NCBI GenBank assembly: GCA_019429405.1
Contig: JAHYIZ010000012.1
Location: 1 to 64,000, forward strand
Origin: Paracoccaceae bacterium
Lineage (GTDB): Bacteria; Pseudomonadota; Alphaproteobacteria; Rhodobacterales; Rhodobacteraceae
Direction of reading: 5' to 3'
DNA: 64,000 bases
In this document: piece after piece, positions 46,108 through 54,779 of the stretch
Layout of the letters: each line of letters begins with the position of its first letter
Position numbering within the stretch: the stretch's first letter is position 1
The notes under the pieces: generated by a model
Seen by the model: only the letters and a program-made list of their open reading frames with translations
Database searches by the model: none
Told to the model about the DNA's origin: nothing
Program-made: the position numbers and the translations under genes

Positions 46108-47025
46108 ATGTCACCCCTGCGCGGCATCCTTCTGAAACTGATCTCGGTCTTGATCTTCATCGCCATGGCGTCGTTGATCAAGGCGACGGCGGCGCATGTG
46201 CCTGCGGGCGAAGCGGTGTTCTTTCGTTCGTTCTTCGCAATTCCGGTGATTCTGGTCTGGTTGGTGGCGCGACGCGAGTTGCGCAGTGGGGTGCGGGTGG
46301 CAAGCCCCATCGGCCATGTTTGGCGCGGCGTGTTGGGGGCATCCGCAATGGGGCTGGGCTTTGCCGGCTTGGGGCTGTTGCCGCTGCCCGAAGTCACGGC
46401 CATCGGCTATGCCTCGCCGCTGCTGACGGTCATATTCGCAGCGATGTTTCTGGGCGAACAGGTGCGGGCGTTTCGCATGGCGGCAGTTGCGATGGGCATG
46501 GTCGGGGTGCTGATCGTGCTGTCGCCCCGGTTGGGTGCGGTGGGCGAAGCCAGCGACCGCGAGGCTTTGGGCGCCATGGTGGTGCTGATGGGGGCACTCT
46601 GCTCCGCCCTTGCGCAGGTGTTCGTGCGCAAGCTGGTGGCAACCGAGCGTACCAGCGCCATCGTCTTCTGGTTTTCGGTCACCGCCAGCGTGCTTAGCCT
46701 GCTGACCATTCCGTTTGGCTGGGTGGTTCCGGCGCCGCGCGAAGCGGCGCTGCTGGTACTGGCGGGGGTGCTTGGCGGGCTTGGGCAGATCTTCCTGACC
46801 TCATCCTATCGCTTTGCCGATGCCGGGGTGATTGCGCCGTTCGAATATGCCTCGATGATCTTCGCGCTTGGTATCGGCTATTTCATCTTTGATGAGGTGC
46901 CGACGCTGGTGATGTTGGGGGGCGCGGCCCTTGTGATTGCCGCCGGGGTGTTGATCATCTGGCGCGAAAGGCAGCTTGGGCTGGAACGTGCCCGCCAACG
47001 CAAGGCGATGACACCGCAGGGGTGA
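46108..47025 (+). CDS. DMT superfamily (EamA-type) permease
   Basis: Integral membrane protein of 305 aa with ten hydrophobic helices in two EamA halves (about 5-135 and 150-285). The first half has KATAAHVPAGEAVFFRSFFAIP, the second SSYRFADAGVIAPFEYASMIFALGI. Substrate unknown; relatives export amino acids or metabolites, and this subgroup resembles RarD/YdcZ-like carriers of alphaproteobacteria. The C-terminus is basic (RQLGLERARQRK). It overlaps by four bases the start of an open frame containing the tiny gene at 47079. Confidence 0.85.
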   Translation: MSPLRGILLKLISVLIFIAMASLIKATAAHVPAGEAVFFRSFFAIPVILVWLVARRELRSGVRVASPIGHVWRGVLGASAMGLGFAGLGLLPLPEVTAIGYASPLLTVIFAAMFLGEQVRAFRMAAVAMGMVGVLIVLSPRLGAVGEASDREALGAMVVLMGALCSALAQVFVRKLVATERTSAIVFWFSVTASVLSLLTIPFGWVVPAPREAALLVLAGVLGGLGQIFLTSSYRFADAGVIAPFEYASMIFALGIGYFIFDEVPTLVMLGGAALVIAAGVLIIWRERQLGLERARQRKAMTPQG

Positions 47026-47078
47026 AATTTCCCGTGCGAAGTGCTATGTTGAGGGTCCGCAGCATGAAGGAGCAGGCC

Positions 47079-47270
47079 ATGACCCGTCACATTGCAGACC
47101 ACGAACGCAAGGGCGAAGACGCCGACCGGTTGCGTGCCTTTGTCGAGATCGAGCGGTCCGAAAAACCCAGCCCCGCAACCACGAAGGCGCAGCGCCAGAG
47201 CGGGCGTGGCGCCGATGCCGGTCGCAGGATGGAAGAATTCGTGCGCATCGAGAAGGGACGCGAAGCCTGA
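47079..47270 (+). CDS. Small hydrophilic protein of unknown function
   Basis: Protein of 63 aa with an AAGGAG ribosome binding site 10 bases before the ATG at 47079. ATG at 47064 and an open frame from 47022 are alternatives, but the site fits 47079 best. It is rich in Arg, Glu and Lys, with no signal or membrane segment. It contains two similar motifs, FVEIERSEKP (residues ~22-31) and FVRIEKGREA (~54-63), suggesting an internal duplication. Convergent with ilvE. I do not recognise the family. Confidence 0.55.
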   Translation: MTRHIADHERKGEDADRLRAFVEIERSEKPSPATTKAQRQSGRGADAGRRMEEFVRIEKGREA

Positions 47271-47300
47271 TGGGGGCGGCGTGACCGCCCCCGCAAAGGC

Positions 47301-48170
47301 CTAGTTGCGCACCAGCTTTTCGTAGTCGGACGCAATGTCTCGGGTCAGTGCGCCGACTTCAAAAGTATAACCGCCGATCTGGCCCACTGGCGTGACTTCG
47401 GCGGCGGTGCCGGTCAGGAAGCACTGCTGGAAGCTTTCAAGTTCATCGGCCTTGATGAAACGTTCGTGCACGGTGATGCCTTTGGCGCGCAGCATGCCGA
47501 TAACGGTCTGCCGGGTGATGCCGTTCAGGAAGGCATCGGGGTAGGGCGTATGCACCTCGCCATCGCGCACAAAGAAGATGTTGGCGCCGGTCGCCTCGGC
47601 CACATAGCCGCGATAATCGAACATCATCGCATCGGAACAGCCCTTGGCCTCAGCAGCGTGTTTGGACATGGTGCAGATCATGTAAAGGCCGGCCGCCTTG
47701 GCGGCATGGGGGATGGTTTCGGGGCTGGGGCGTTTCCATTTGGAGATGTCGAGCTTCGCACCGCGCGTCTTGGCGTCGCCGTAATAGGCGCCCCATGTCC
47801 AGACCGCGATGGCCAGATGCACCGGGTTGCGCTTGGCTGCTACGCCCATGTCCTCGCCTGAACCGCGCCAGGCAACGGGGCGAACGTATGCATCGGTCAG
47901 GCCGTTGGCCTTTAGCGTTGCCTCTTTGGCCGCCTCGATCTCGGCCACGGTGTAGGGGATCGGCATGTCTATCAGCGCGCCCGACTTCAAGAGCCGCTCG
48001 GAATGTTCGGCCGATTTGAAGATGCGGCCGTTATAGCAACGCTCGCCCTCGAACACGCTTGAGGCATAATGCAACGCGTGGGTCAGCACATGCACCTTGG
48101 CATCGCGCCATTCCACCAGGTTGCCATCCATCCAGATCTTGCCGTCGCGGTCGTCATAGGCACCGGCCAT
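47301..48170 (-). CDS. ilvE: Branched-chain amino acid aminotransferase
   Basis: Class IV PLP-dependent transaminase of 289 aa catalysing the last step in leucine, isoleucine and valine synthesis. The Schiff-base lysine is Lys158 in PHAAKAAGLYM; YVAEATGANIFFV and TGTAAEVTPV are family signatures. The frame is open to 48398 but a GGAGG site before ATG 48170 and homology fix the start. It is divergent from petP, and the shared 151-base gap holds a composite palindrome at 48206-48244. Confidence 0.93.
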   Translation of the reverse strand: MAGAYDDRDGKIWMDGNLVEWRDAKVHVLTHALHYASSVFEGERCYNGRIFKSAEHSERLLKSGALIDMPIPYTVAEIEAAKEATLKANGLTDAYVRPVAWRGSGEDMGVAAKRNPVHLAIAVWTWGAYYGDAKTRGAKLDISKWKRPSPETIPHAAKAAGLYMICTMSKHAAEAKGCSDAMMFDYRGYVAEATGANIFFVRDGEVHTPYPDAFLNGITRQTVIGMLRAKGITVHERFIKADELESFQQCFLTGTAAEVTPVGQIGGYTFEVGALTRDIASDYEKLVRN

Positions 48171-48205
48171 ATCATCCTCCTTCGGGCGCACCCGTTTTGC
48201 GAATG

Positions 48206-48247
48206 TTGCGCGCAATACGTCCACTGCGGACATATTATTGCGCGAAA
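48206..48247. promoter_or_regulatory. Composite palindromic element between ilvE and petP
   Basis: TTGCGCGCAA (48206-48215) is a perfect 10-base palindrome; a near copy TTGCGCGAAA is at 48238-48247. Between them AATACGTCC (48214-48222) and GGACATATT (48228-48236) form an inverted repeat with one mismatch around a five-base centre. The element lies 36 bases upstream of the ilvE start and about 75 bases upstream of petP, a position suited to an operator for a MarR-type regulator such as PetP. Confidence 0.5.
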
Positions 48248-48321
48248 TCTGGGTTTCGGTAGCAATTGATTCTTGGAAAGTCAACAAGGCTGACATAAAA
48301 TCCGAAAAAAGTGAGGGCGCA

Positions 48322-48828
48322 ATGGCAGACACGGGGGCAAATGCGGCGGGCGGTGAGGGGCTGCTGTTTCTGACCGACGAGCAGTTGCGCAAAGGCATCG
48401 AGGCGATGTTCTTTGCCTATCGCGGCTTTACCGCCGACCCTGACCGAATTCTCGATGGGCTCGACTATGGCCGCGCCCATCACCGGGCGCTGCATTTCAT
48501 CCAGCGCCAGCCGGGATTGACGGTCAACACGCTGCTGGCGGTCCTTGGGGTAACCAAGCAAAGCCTGAATCGGGTGTTGCGTACGCTGATTGAAGATGGG
48601 CTGGTCGAAAGCCGGGTCGGACGCAAGGACAAGCGCGAGCGCCTCCTTCACCTGACCGAAAAAGGCGCGGCGCTGGAGCGCGATTTGAGCGAGGCGCAGC
48701 GGGTGCGCATGCGCGCCGCCTACCGTGCCACGGGGCCGCAGGCGGTTGCGGGTTTCCGGCAGGTTCTGGAAGCAATGATGGACCCCGAAATGCGCCGCCA
48801 GTACCTGATGTTGCGGGATCGGGCCTGA
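48322..48828 (+). CDS. petP: MarR family transcriptional regulator PetP
   Basis: Winged helix regulator of 168 aa. The DNA-binding region (about 55-115) reads LTVNTLLAVLGVTKQSLNRVLRTLIEDGLVESRVGRKDKRERLLHLTEKG. It is placed exactly as PetP of Rhodobacter capsulatus, upstream of petR and petABC. The frame is open from 48238, but ATG 48322 with GTGAGGG upstream is the likely start. Stop and petR start overlap in TGATG. The composite palindrome at 48206-48244 is a candidate operator. Confidence 0.88.
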   Translation: MADTGANAAGGEGLLFLTDEQLRKGIEAMFFAYRGFTADPDRILDGLDYGRAHHRALHFIQRQPGLTVNTLLAVLGVTKQSLNRVLRTLIEDGLVESRVGRKDKRERLLHLTEKGAALERDLSEAQRVRMRAAYRATGPQAVAGFRQVLEAMMDPEMRRQYLMLRDRA

Positions 48829-49532
48829 TGCAGGTTCAGCCGCATATCCTGATCGTGGATGACGACGAGCGCATCCGCGGCCTGATGCAGAAGTTTCTAG
48901 CGCGCAACGGCTTTCTCGTGACCGCCGCGCGTGATGCCGCGCATGCGCGCAGACTGCTTGCGGGGCTGGAGTTCAGCCTGATCGTGCTCGATGTGATGAT
49001 GCCGGGCGAAGATGGCATCAGCCTGACGCGTGACCTGCGCCGCAAGCTGGCCACGCCGATCATGCTGTTGACCGCGCGAGGCGAAACCCGCGACCGGATC
49101 GAGGGGCTTGAAGCGGGCGCCGATGACTACCTCGCCAAACCGTTCGAGCCAAAAGAGTTGCTGCTGCGGATCGGCGCGATTCTGCGCCGGGCGCCGCAAC
49201 TGACCGTGCAAGGGCCAAAAACGCTTAACCTCGGGCCGCTGCGCTACGAAACCGAGCGCGGCGAGCTGTGGCGCGGCGAGGCGCCAGTGCGGCTGACCGC
49301 GACCGAGGCGGCCTTGATGCGGATTTTTGCCGAGCGCGCGGGCGCGGTGGTTAGCCGCGCCGAATTGATCGAAGACCTTGGCCGCGACCGGGGCATTGAC
49401 CCGGCCGCCGCGCAGGACCGTGCGATAGACGTGCAGATCACCCGCCTTCGCCGCAAGATCGAGGCGGACCCGCGTGAGCCACGCTATTTGCAGACGGTGC
49501 GCGGCGCGGGCTACATGTTGGCCCCCGAATAG
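48828..49532 (+). CDS. petR: OmpR-type response regulator PetR
   Basis: Protein of 234 aa. Receiver domain (about 1-120): acidic residues 11-13 (VDDDER), phosphoacceptor Asp55 in [10 protein letters not shown], Thr82 and Lys104 in LAKPFEP. The C-terminal winged helix (about 135-230) has [13 protein letters not shown]-like residues and ends in TVRGAGYML, typical of OmpR/PhoB. No sensor kinase gene is adjacent, consistent with R. capsulatus petR, which is required for bc1 expression. Translation is coupled to petP by a one-base overlap. A 184-base gap then precedes petA. Confidence 0.9.
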   Translation: MQVQPHILIVDDDERIRGLMQKFLARNGFLVTAARDAAHARRLLAGLEFSLIVLDVMMPGEDGISLTRDLRRKLATPIMLLTARGETRDRIEGLEAGADDYLAKPFEPKELLLRIGAILRRAPQLTVQGPKTLNLGPLRYETERGELWRGEAPVRLTATEAALMRIFAERAGAVVSRAELIEDLGRDRGIDPAAAQDRAIDVQITRLRRKIEADPREPRYLQTVRGAGYMLAPE

Positions 49533-49605
49533 CTCCGAAATTCCGATTGTTTTCCCCGTCATCGCTTTGCCGCAACAGCGAAAAAGACGCCCCCTGCGCG
49601 TTATT

Positions 49606-49616
49606 GTCCGCTGGAC
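49606..49616 (+). promoter_or_regulatory. Short palindrome in the petA leader
   Basis: GTCC-GCT-GGAC (49606-49616), inside TTGTCCGCTGGACTGA, resembles the centre of the composite element upstream of petP (TGTCCGC-AGT-GGAC on the minus strand) but is two bases shorter. It lies about 100 bases upstream of the petA GTG. Possibly a related binding site; a hairpin GGCCTG/CAGGCC (49682-49697) follows just before the ribosome binding site. Confidence 0.3.
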
Positions 49617-49716
49617 TGACGGATATGTGATTGCTACAAGCCCGGTGCAGGCTGCGACGATGCGGCCCGACCAGTCTTATCGGCCTGATTCCAGGCCCGG
49701 GAAGGGAGAAGAACTC

Positions 49717-50277
49717 GTGTCCCAAGCAGAAGTTACCGGCACCCGCAGAGATTTCATTCACTATGCTGCCGGAGGTGTCGGCCTGGTAACCACCGGTGTC
49801 GCGGTCTGGCCGCTGATCGACCAGATGAACCCGTCGGCTGACGTGCAGGCGCTTTCGGCAATCTACATCGACATCAGCGAGGTCGCGGTCGGCACCCAGC
49901 TGACGGTGAAATGGCGCGGCAAACCGGTTTTCGTGCGCCGCCGGACGGCGGCCGAAATTGAAGCGGCACGCGCCACCAAGGTTGAAGATCTTCCGATCGA
50001 CCGGCTGGCGCAAAACGCAAACAAGCCGGGCGCCGATGCCGCCGACGAAAACCGAGCACTTGATGACGCGGGCGAATGGCTGGTGATGATCGGCGTTTGC
50101 ACGCACCTTGGCTGTGTGCCGGTGGGCAACGCCGCTGGTGATTTTGGTGGCTGGTTCTGCCCCTGCCACGGGTCGCACTACGATACCTCGGGGCGCATCC
50201 GTAAAGGGCCTGCGCCGCGTAACCTCGATGTTCCGGTGGCCCGCTTCACCGACGCAACAACCATCCTCTTGGGCTGA
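49717..50277 (+). CDS. petA: Ubiquinol-cytochrome c reductase iron-sulfur (Rieske) subunit
   Basis: Protein of 186 aa, exported by the Tat pathway (TRRDF at about 9-13) and anchored by an N-terminal helix. The Rieske [2Fe-2S] ligands are present: Cys128-Thr-His130-Leu-Gly-Cys133 and Cys148-Pro-Cys150-His151, including CTHLGC and CPCHG. It transfers electrons from quinol to cytochrome c1. The start is GTG at 49717 after a GGGAG site, because the open frame from 49474 is not supported by homology. First gene of petABC. Confidence 0.95.
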   Translation: MSQAEVTGTRRDFIHYAAGGVGLVTTGVAVWPLIDQMNPSADVQALSAIYIDISEVAVGTQLTVKWRGKPVFVRRRTAAEIEAARATKVEDLPIDRLAQNANKPGADAADENRALDDAGEWLVMIGVCTHLGCVPVGNAAGDFGGWFCPCHGSHYDTSGRIRKGPAPRNLDVPVARFTDATTILLG

Positions 50278-50290
50278 GGGAGAAAACCAC

Positions 50291-51613
50291 ATGTCTGGTA
50301 TTCCACACGACCATTATGAGCCCAAGACGGGCATCGAAAAATGGCTGCACAAGCGCCTGCCGATCGTGGCGCTGGCGTATGACACGCTGATGATTCCAAC
50401 CCCGAAGAACCTGAACTGGTGGTGGATCTGGGGCATCGTTCTGGCTTTCTGCCTTATTTCGCAACTGGTCACCGGCATCATTCTGGCGATGCACTACACG
50501 CCGCATATCGACCTTGCGTTCGCCAGTGTCGAGCACATCATGCGCGACGTGAACGCGGGCCACATGCTGCGCTATGTGCACGCCAACGGCGGTTCGCTGT
50601 TCTTCTTCGCCGTCTACATCCACATTTTCCGCGGCCTCTACTACGGCAGCTACAAGGCACCGCGCGAAATCACCTGGATCTTGGGCATGCTGATCTATGT
50701 GGCAATGATGGCTTCGGCCTTCCTTGGCTACGTTCTGCCATGGGGTCAGATGTCGTTCTGGGCCGCTACGGTCATTACCGGCCTCTTTGGCGCGATCCCG
50801 TGGGTGGGTGACGCGATCCAGACCTGGCTTCTGGGCGGGCCTTCGGTTGACAATGCCACGCTCAACCGCTTCTTCAGCCTGCACTATCTGGTGCCGATGA
50901 TTCTGGTGGCGCTGGTCGCCATCCATATCTGGGCCTTCCACTCGACTGGCAACGGCAACCCGACCGGGGTTGAAGTGCGCCGCACCTCGAAGGCCGAAGC
51001 CGATGCCGATACCCTGCCCTTCTGGCCCTATTTCGTGATCAAGGACCTGTTCGCGCTGGCGGTCATTCTGGTGGTCTTCTTCGCGGTCGTCGGCTTCATG
51101 CCCAACTTCCTCGGGCACCCCGACAACTACATTCCCGGCAACCCGCTAGTAACACCCACGCATATCGTGCCGGAATGGTACTTCCTGCCGTTCTACGCGA
51201 TCCTGCGCGCTTTCACCTCGGATGTCTGGGTGGTGATGCTGGTCGAATGGGTCACCTTCGGCGTGATCGGCGCCAAGTTCTTCGGCGTGATCGCCATGTT
51301 CGGCTCGCTGATCGTGCTGGCGCTGGCGCCGTGGCTTGATACCTCGAGCGTGCGCTCGGGCCGCTACCGGCCGATGTTCAAGTGGTGGTTCTGGCTGCTG
51401 GTGCTAGACTTCGTCGTGCTCACCTGGGCCGGCGCGCAAAGCACCGACGGGATCTACGCCTATATCTCGCTGATCGCGGCAACCTACTGGTTCGCCTACT
51501 TCCTCGTCATACTGCCGGTTCTGGGGCTGATCGAAAAGCCGCTGACCCCGGTGGCGACGATCGAGGAAGATTTCAACGCCCACTACGGCGTCAAATCGCA
51601 CCCGGCCGAGTAA
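50291..51613 (+). CDS. petB: Cytochrome b of the bc1 complex
   Basis: Integral membrane subunit of 440 aa with eight transmembrane helices carrying hemes bL and bH. Conserved histidines lie in helices B and D ([10 protein letters not shown] and [29 protein letters not shown]). The Qo-site PEWY motif is present as [14 protein letters not shown], followed by the inner helices ending in [13 protein letters not shown]. Length and sequence match R. capsulatus PetB (437 aa). It begins 13 bases after petA and is followed by petC, 17 bases on. Confidence 0.97.
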   Translation: MSGIPHDHYEPKTGIEKWLHKRLPIVALAYDTLMIPTPKNLNWWWIWGIVLAFCLISQLVTGIILAMHYTPHIDLAFASVEHIMRDVNAGHMLRYVHANGGSLFFFAVYIHIFRGLYYGSYKAPREITWILGMLIYVAMMASAFLGYVLPWGQMSFWAATVITGLFGAIPWVGDAIQTWLLGGPSVDNATLNRFFSLHYLVPMILVALVAIHIWAFHSTGNGNPTGVEVRRTSKAEADADTLPFWPYFVIKDLFALAVILVVFFAVVGFMPNFLGHPDNYIPGNPLVTPTHIVPEWYFLPFYAILRAFTSDVWVVMLVEWVTFGVIGAKFFGVIAMFGSLIVLALAPWLDTSSVRSGRYRPMFKWWFWLLVLDFVVLTWAGAQSTDGIYAYISLIAATYWFAYFLVILPVLGLIEKPLTPVATIEEDFNAHYGVKSHPAE

Positions 51614-51630
51614 GGAAAAGGACCGATATC

Positions 51631-52473
51631 ATGAGAACTCTGTTTATCTCTGCCATCGCGTCGCTGGCCCTTGGCACCGGCGCAGCCTTCGCCGCAACAG
51701 GCGGGCACATCGAAGACGTGGCCTTCAGCTTTGAAGGTCCGTTCGGCACCTATGACGAGGCGCAGCTGCGCCGCGGCCTTCAGGTGTATAATGAGGTCTG
51801 CTCGGCCTGCCACGGCATGCAATATGTGCCGATCCGGTCGCTGGGCGACAAAGGTGGCCCGGCAATACCGGGCGACGAGCTGCGTGCCTTCGCGGCGTCG
51901 CTGAGCATCATCGACAGGGAAACCGGGGAAGAGCGCCCGCGCATTCCCGCCGACATGTTCCCGACGGTGACGGGCGATGGCATGGGCCCGGACCTGAGCG
52001 TGATTGCCAAGGGCCGTGCCGGTTTCCATGGCCCTTACGGGCTTGGCATCAACCAACTGCTGAAGGGCATGGGCGGCGCCGAATACCTCTACTCGATCCT
52101 GGTTGGCTACGAAGATGCGCCAGCTTGCGCGCCCGGCGACTTTGACGGTTACTATAACACCGCCTTCGCGGCTGGCGGCGTGCCCGATACCTGCAAGGAC
52201 GCGAACGGCGTATCGACCGTACCCGGCACCTGGATTGCGATGCCGCAGATGATCTTCGACGATGCGGTGACCTATGCCGACGGCACACCGGCGAGCGCGC
52301 ATCAGGTGGCCGAAGATGTTTCGGCCTTCCTGATGTGGGCGGCGGAGCCCAAGATGATGGCGCGCAAGAAGGCCGGCTTCATCGCCATCCTGCTCTTGTC
52401 GCTGCTCAGCATCACGCTCTACTTCTCGAACAAGCAGCTCTGGGCGCCTTACAAGGGCAAGAAGACGGCCTGA
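51631..52473 (+). CDS. petC: Cytochrome c1
   Basis: Protein of 280 aa with a Sec signal peptide (cleaved near residue 21) and a covalent c-type heme at Cys57-x-x-Cys60-His61 (CSACH). The distal heme ligand is a methionine in AMPQM (residues 203-207). Cys166 and Cys188 could form the disulfide known in R. capsulatus cytochrome c1. A C-terminal helix (about 249-265) anchors it to the membrane. The start is ATG 51631, with AAGGA upstream, although the frame is open from 51382. Ends the petABC operon. Confidence 0.96.
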   Translation: MRTLFISAIASLALGTGAAFAATGGHIEDVAFSFEGPFGTYDEAQLRRGLQVYNEVCSACHGMQYVPIRSLGDKGGPAIPGDELRAFAASLSIIDRETGEERPRIPADMFPTVTGDGMGPDLSVIAKGRAGFHGPYGLGINQLLKGMGGAEYLYSILVGYEDAPACAPGDFDGYYNTAFAAGGVPDTCKDANGVSTVPGTWIAMPQMIFDDAVTYADGTPASAHQVAEDVSAFLMWAAEPKMMARKKAGFIAILLLSLLSITLYFSNKQLWAPYKGKKTA

Positions 52474-52480
52474 CCTCAGG

Positions 52481-52535
52481 GCCGGGGGCCAGCCCCCGGA
52501 CCCCCGGGGTATTTGGACATTGAAGACTCAGGGCG
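52481..52535 (+). repeat. Dispersed intergenic repeat, copy A (after petC)
   Basis: A hairpin (CCGGGGG/CCCCCGG with a four-base loop) lies directly after petC and is followed by CCCCCGGGGTATTTG and, five bases later, TGAAGACTCAGGGCG. This matches copy B base for base across the GGGTATTTG...CAGGGCG core except for a few positions. In this place it can act as the petC transcription terminator. Confidence 0.6.
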
Positions 52536-52555
52536 TCCCGCAGGGGGCGCCCTTT

Positions 52556-53251
52556 TCAGTTTCCCAGATAGCGGGCAAGCGCCGGGGGCGGATTGTCCAG
52601 CAGCTTTGCCGTTGGCTGCGGCGCCAGCGCCTGCCCTTCGACCACGAGAATTGCCAGCGGCGCGAAGTTGCGGGCATCTGCAGGGTCGTGGCTGACCATC
52701 AGCACGGTGGTATTGGCCTCGGCGGCAATCTTTGCCACCATCGCAAGCATTTCAGCCTTGAGCGCCGGGCCCAGCGCGGCAAAGGGCTCATCCAGCAGCA
52801 ACAGCGGGCGCGCCCGCAGCAATGCCCGCGCAAGCGCGACACGGCTTTGCTGGCCGCCCGAAAGCTGGCCGGGACGGCGGTCGGCCAGCCCCTCAAGCCC
52901 GGTGCGTGCCAGGGCAGTGGCAATGGCGGCGCGGTCGGTTGCGGTCAGCCGCAGCGACGGGTTGACCCCGAGGCCAAGGTTTTGCGCGACGGTCAGGTGC
53001 GCAAACAGGTTCTGGTCCTGAAACAGGATCGACAGCGGCCGCGCGCCGGGGGCGAGCGGGGCGAGGTCTTGCCCGTTCCACAGGATGCGCCCCGAGGCGG
53101 GCGCAAAGAACCCGGCGATGGCCGAAAGCAGGGTTGATTTGCCAGCGCCCGAGGGGCCGATCACCGCGACCCGGGCGCCGTCTGGCACCGTGAGGTCGGC
53201 GGTCAGGCGGAAGTCGTCTTGCTCAAGCACAAGGTTTTCAAGCGTCAGCAT
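52556..53251 (-). CDS. thiQ: Thiamine ABC transporter ATP-binding protein ThiQ
   Basis: ATPase of 231 aa that powers uptake of thiamine and its phosphates. Walker A GPSGAGKST is at about 35-43, the signature is LSGGQQSRVALARALL, and Walker B is LLLLDEPFAALG. The frame is open to 53269 (a TTG), but ATG 53251, which overlaps the thiP end by 14 bases, gives MLTLENLVLEQ as in ThiQ. Third gene of the riboswitch-controlled thiB-thiP-thiQ operon. Confidence 0.9.
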   Translation of the reverse strand: MLTLENLVLEQDDFRLTADLTVPDGARVAVIGPSGAGKSTLLSAIAGFFAPASGRILWNGQDLAPLAPGARPLSILFQDQNLFAHLTVAQNLGLGVNPSLRLTATDRAAIATALARTGLEGLADRRPGQLSGGQQSRVALARALLRARPLLLLDEPFAALGPALKAEMLAMVAKIAAEANTTVLMVSHDPADARNFAPLAILVVEGQALAPQPTAKLLDNPPPALARYLGN

Positions 53252-54779
53252 GGGTACCGATCCGGTCAAACAGCCAGAAGAGGCCGAAGGAAAGCACCAT
53301 CAAGAGGCTCGCCGCGGCGGCGGCATCGGCCATGCGGTAAGCGCCCATAAGCGCGTAAAGTTGCAGCGGCAGCGTCGCCTGCGCCGGGTCGGCAAAGAGC
53401 GCGATCACCCCCAGGTCGCCCATCGATAGCGCCGCTGCAAGCCCCGCCGCAAAGCCGAGCGGCCGGGCGAGGCGGGGCAAGATGAGCAGCCGCAGCCGGG
53501 CAAGCCCGGTAAGCCCTAGCGAGGCGGCAAGCCGGGCATAGTCGGCCTCAAGTGCGCGCGTCGCTGGCAGCAGGGTGCGCAGCGCAAACGGCAGCGCAAG
53601 CGCGGCGTTGACCGCCACCGTGACCGGCAGCGCCAGCGTGCCGGGCGCCGCAAACGGGCGCAGCATCAGGAACAGCCCGGTGCCAAGCACCAGCGGAGAG
53701 GCCACAAGCGGCAACGTGCCCGCCCATTCAAACCGCCGCTGCCGGACGGCTGCGAGCGCCAGCGGCAGCGCCAGCGCGAGCGTAAGCGCGGTGGCGGCGA
53801 GCGCGACCGCAAGCGAGCGCGCAGCAGCGAGCCAGACTGCGGCGGGCAACACCGCCACCGCTGGCAGACCGCGCGCCAGAACCGCCGCCATCGGCACGAT
53901 CAGAAAAGCCGCCGCAAGAGCAATCGCCACCGCGTCTTGCGCTCGCAAGACGTGCCCCGCAGGCGGAGCCAGCACCGCGCGACGGTCGAGCCCCGCGCCA
54001 AAACCCTGCGGCAGCGCGATGCGCGTGGTCGCGGCAAGCGCCGCAATGCAGAGCGCGACCTGCAGCAGCCCGAGGCTCGCGGCGCGGGCAAGGTCAAAAT
54101 CGAAACGAAAGGCCTGGTAGATGGCAAGCTCGATAGTGGTGGCGGCGGGGCCTCCGCCCAAGGTCAGCGCCACCGCGAATGAGGTGAGGCAGACGAGAAA
54201 GATGGCAAGCCACGCGCCCGGCAAGGTGGCGCGCAGCATCGGGCCCTCTAGGTGGCTAAATGTCGCGCTTGGCGTAAAGCCCAGCGATGCAGCAAGCCGG
54301 AACCGCTCAACCGGAATCGCCTGCCAGCCTTGCAGCAGCAGGCGCGTGGCGAGCGGCAGGTTGAAGAACACATGTGCCAGCACCACGCCTTGCGCGCCAT
54401 AGATCGAAACGCGCGGCAGGCCCAGCAGGGCGAGCCCGTCATTGAGCACACCGGCGCGGCCGAAGACGGCCAGCAACCCCATGACCGCAACCACGGCAGG
54501 CAGAATGAACGGCGCGCCCATCAGCGAGATGAGCGCGCCGCGCCCCGGAAAGCGGCGGCGGTGCAGCGCGCGCGCCACCGGCACCGCCAGCAACGCCGAA
54601 AGCGTGGCCGAGACAAGCGCCTGCAGCACGGTAAAGCGCGCGGCGCCGAGGTCTGCCGTTTGCAGCGCGCCCAGACCGCCCGCCCGCCATGCCACCGCCC
54701 CAAGCGTGCCGAGCACCAGCGCCAGCACCGCCAGCGCCGCAAGCCTTGCTGCCATCACCGCGCCAGGGCTGCGCGCCAT
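53238..54779 (-). CDS. thiP: Thiamine/thiamine pyrophosphate ABC transporter permease ThiP
   Basis: Membrane protein of up to 513 aa with about 12 hydrophobic helices, a fused double permease. The two EAA-type loops can be seen around VERFRLAASLGFTP and EADYARLAASLGLTG. The start is uncertain: ATG 54779 overlaps the thiB end by 25 bases, while ATG 54755 overlaps the thiB stop by one base (TGATG), the usual coupling form. Forms the channel for ThiB-delivered thiamine. Confidence 0.88.
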   Translation of the reverse strand: MARSPGAVMAARLAALAVLALVLGTLGAVAWRAGGLGALQTADLGAARFTVLQALVSATLSALLAVPVARALHRRRFPGRGALISLMGAPFILPAVVAVMGLLAVFGRAGVLNDGLALLGLPRVSIYGAQGVVLAHVFFNLPLATRLLLQGWQAIPVERFRLAASLGFTPSATFSHLEGPMLRATLPGAWLAIFLVCLTSFAVALTLGGGPAATTIELAIYQAFRFDFDLARAASLGLLQVALCIAALAATTRIALPQGFGAGLDRRAVLAPPAGHVLRAQDAVAIALAAAFLIVPMAAVLARGLPAVAVLPAAVWLAAARSLAVALAATALTLALALPLALAAVRQRRFEWAGTLPLVASPLVLGTGLFLMLRPFAAPGTLALPVTVAVNAALALPFALRTLLPATRALEADYARLAASLGLTGLARLRLLILPRLARPLGFAAGLAAALSMGDLGVIALFADPAQATLPLQLYALMGAYRMADAAAAASLLMVLSFGLFWLFDRIGTHADA

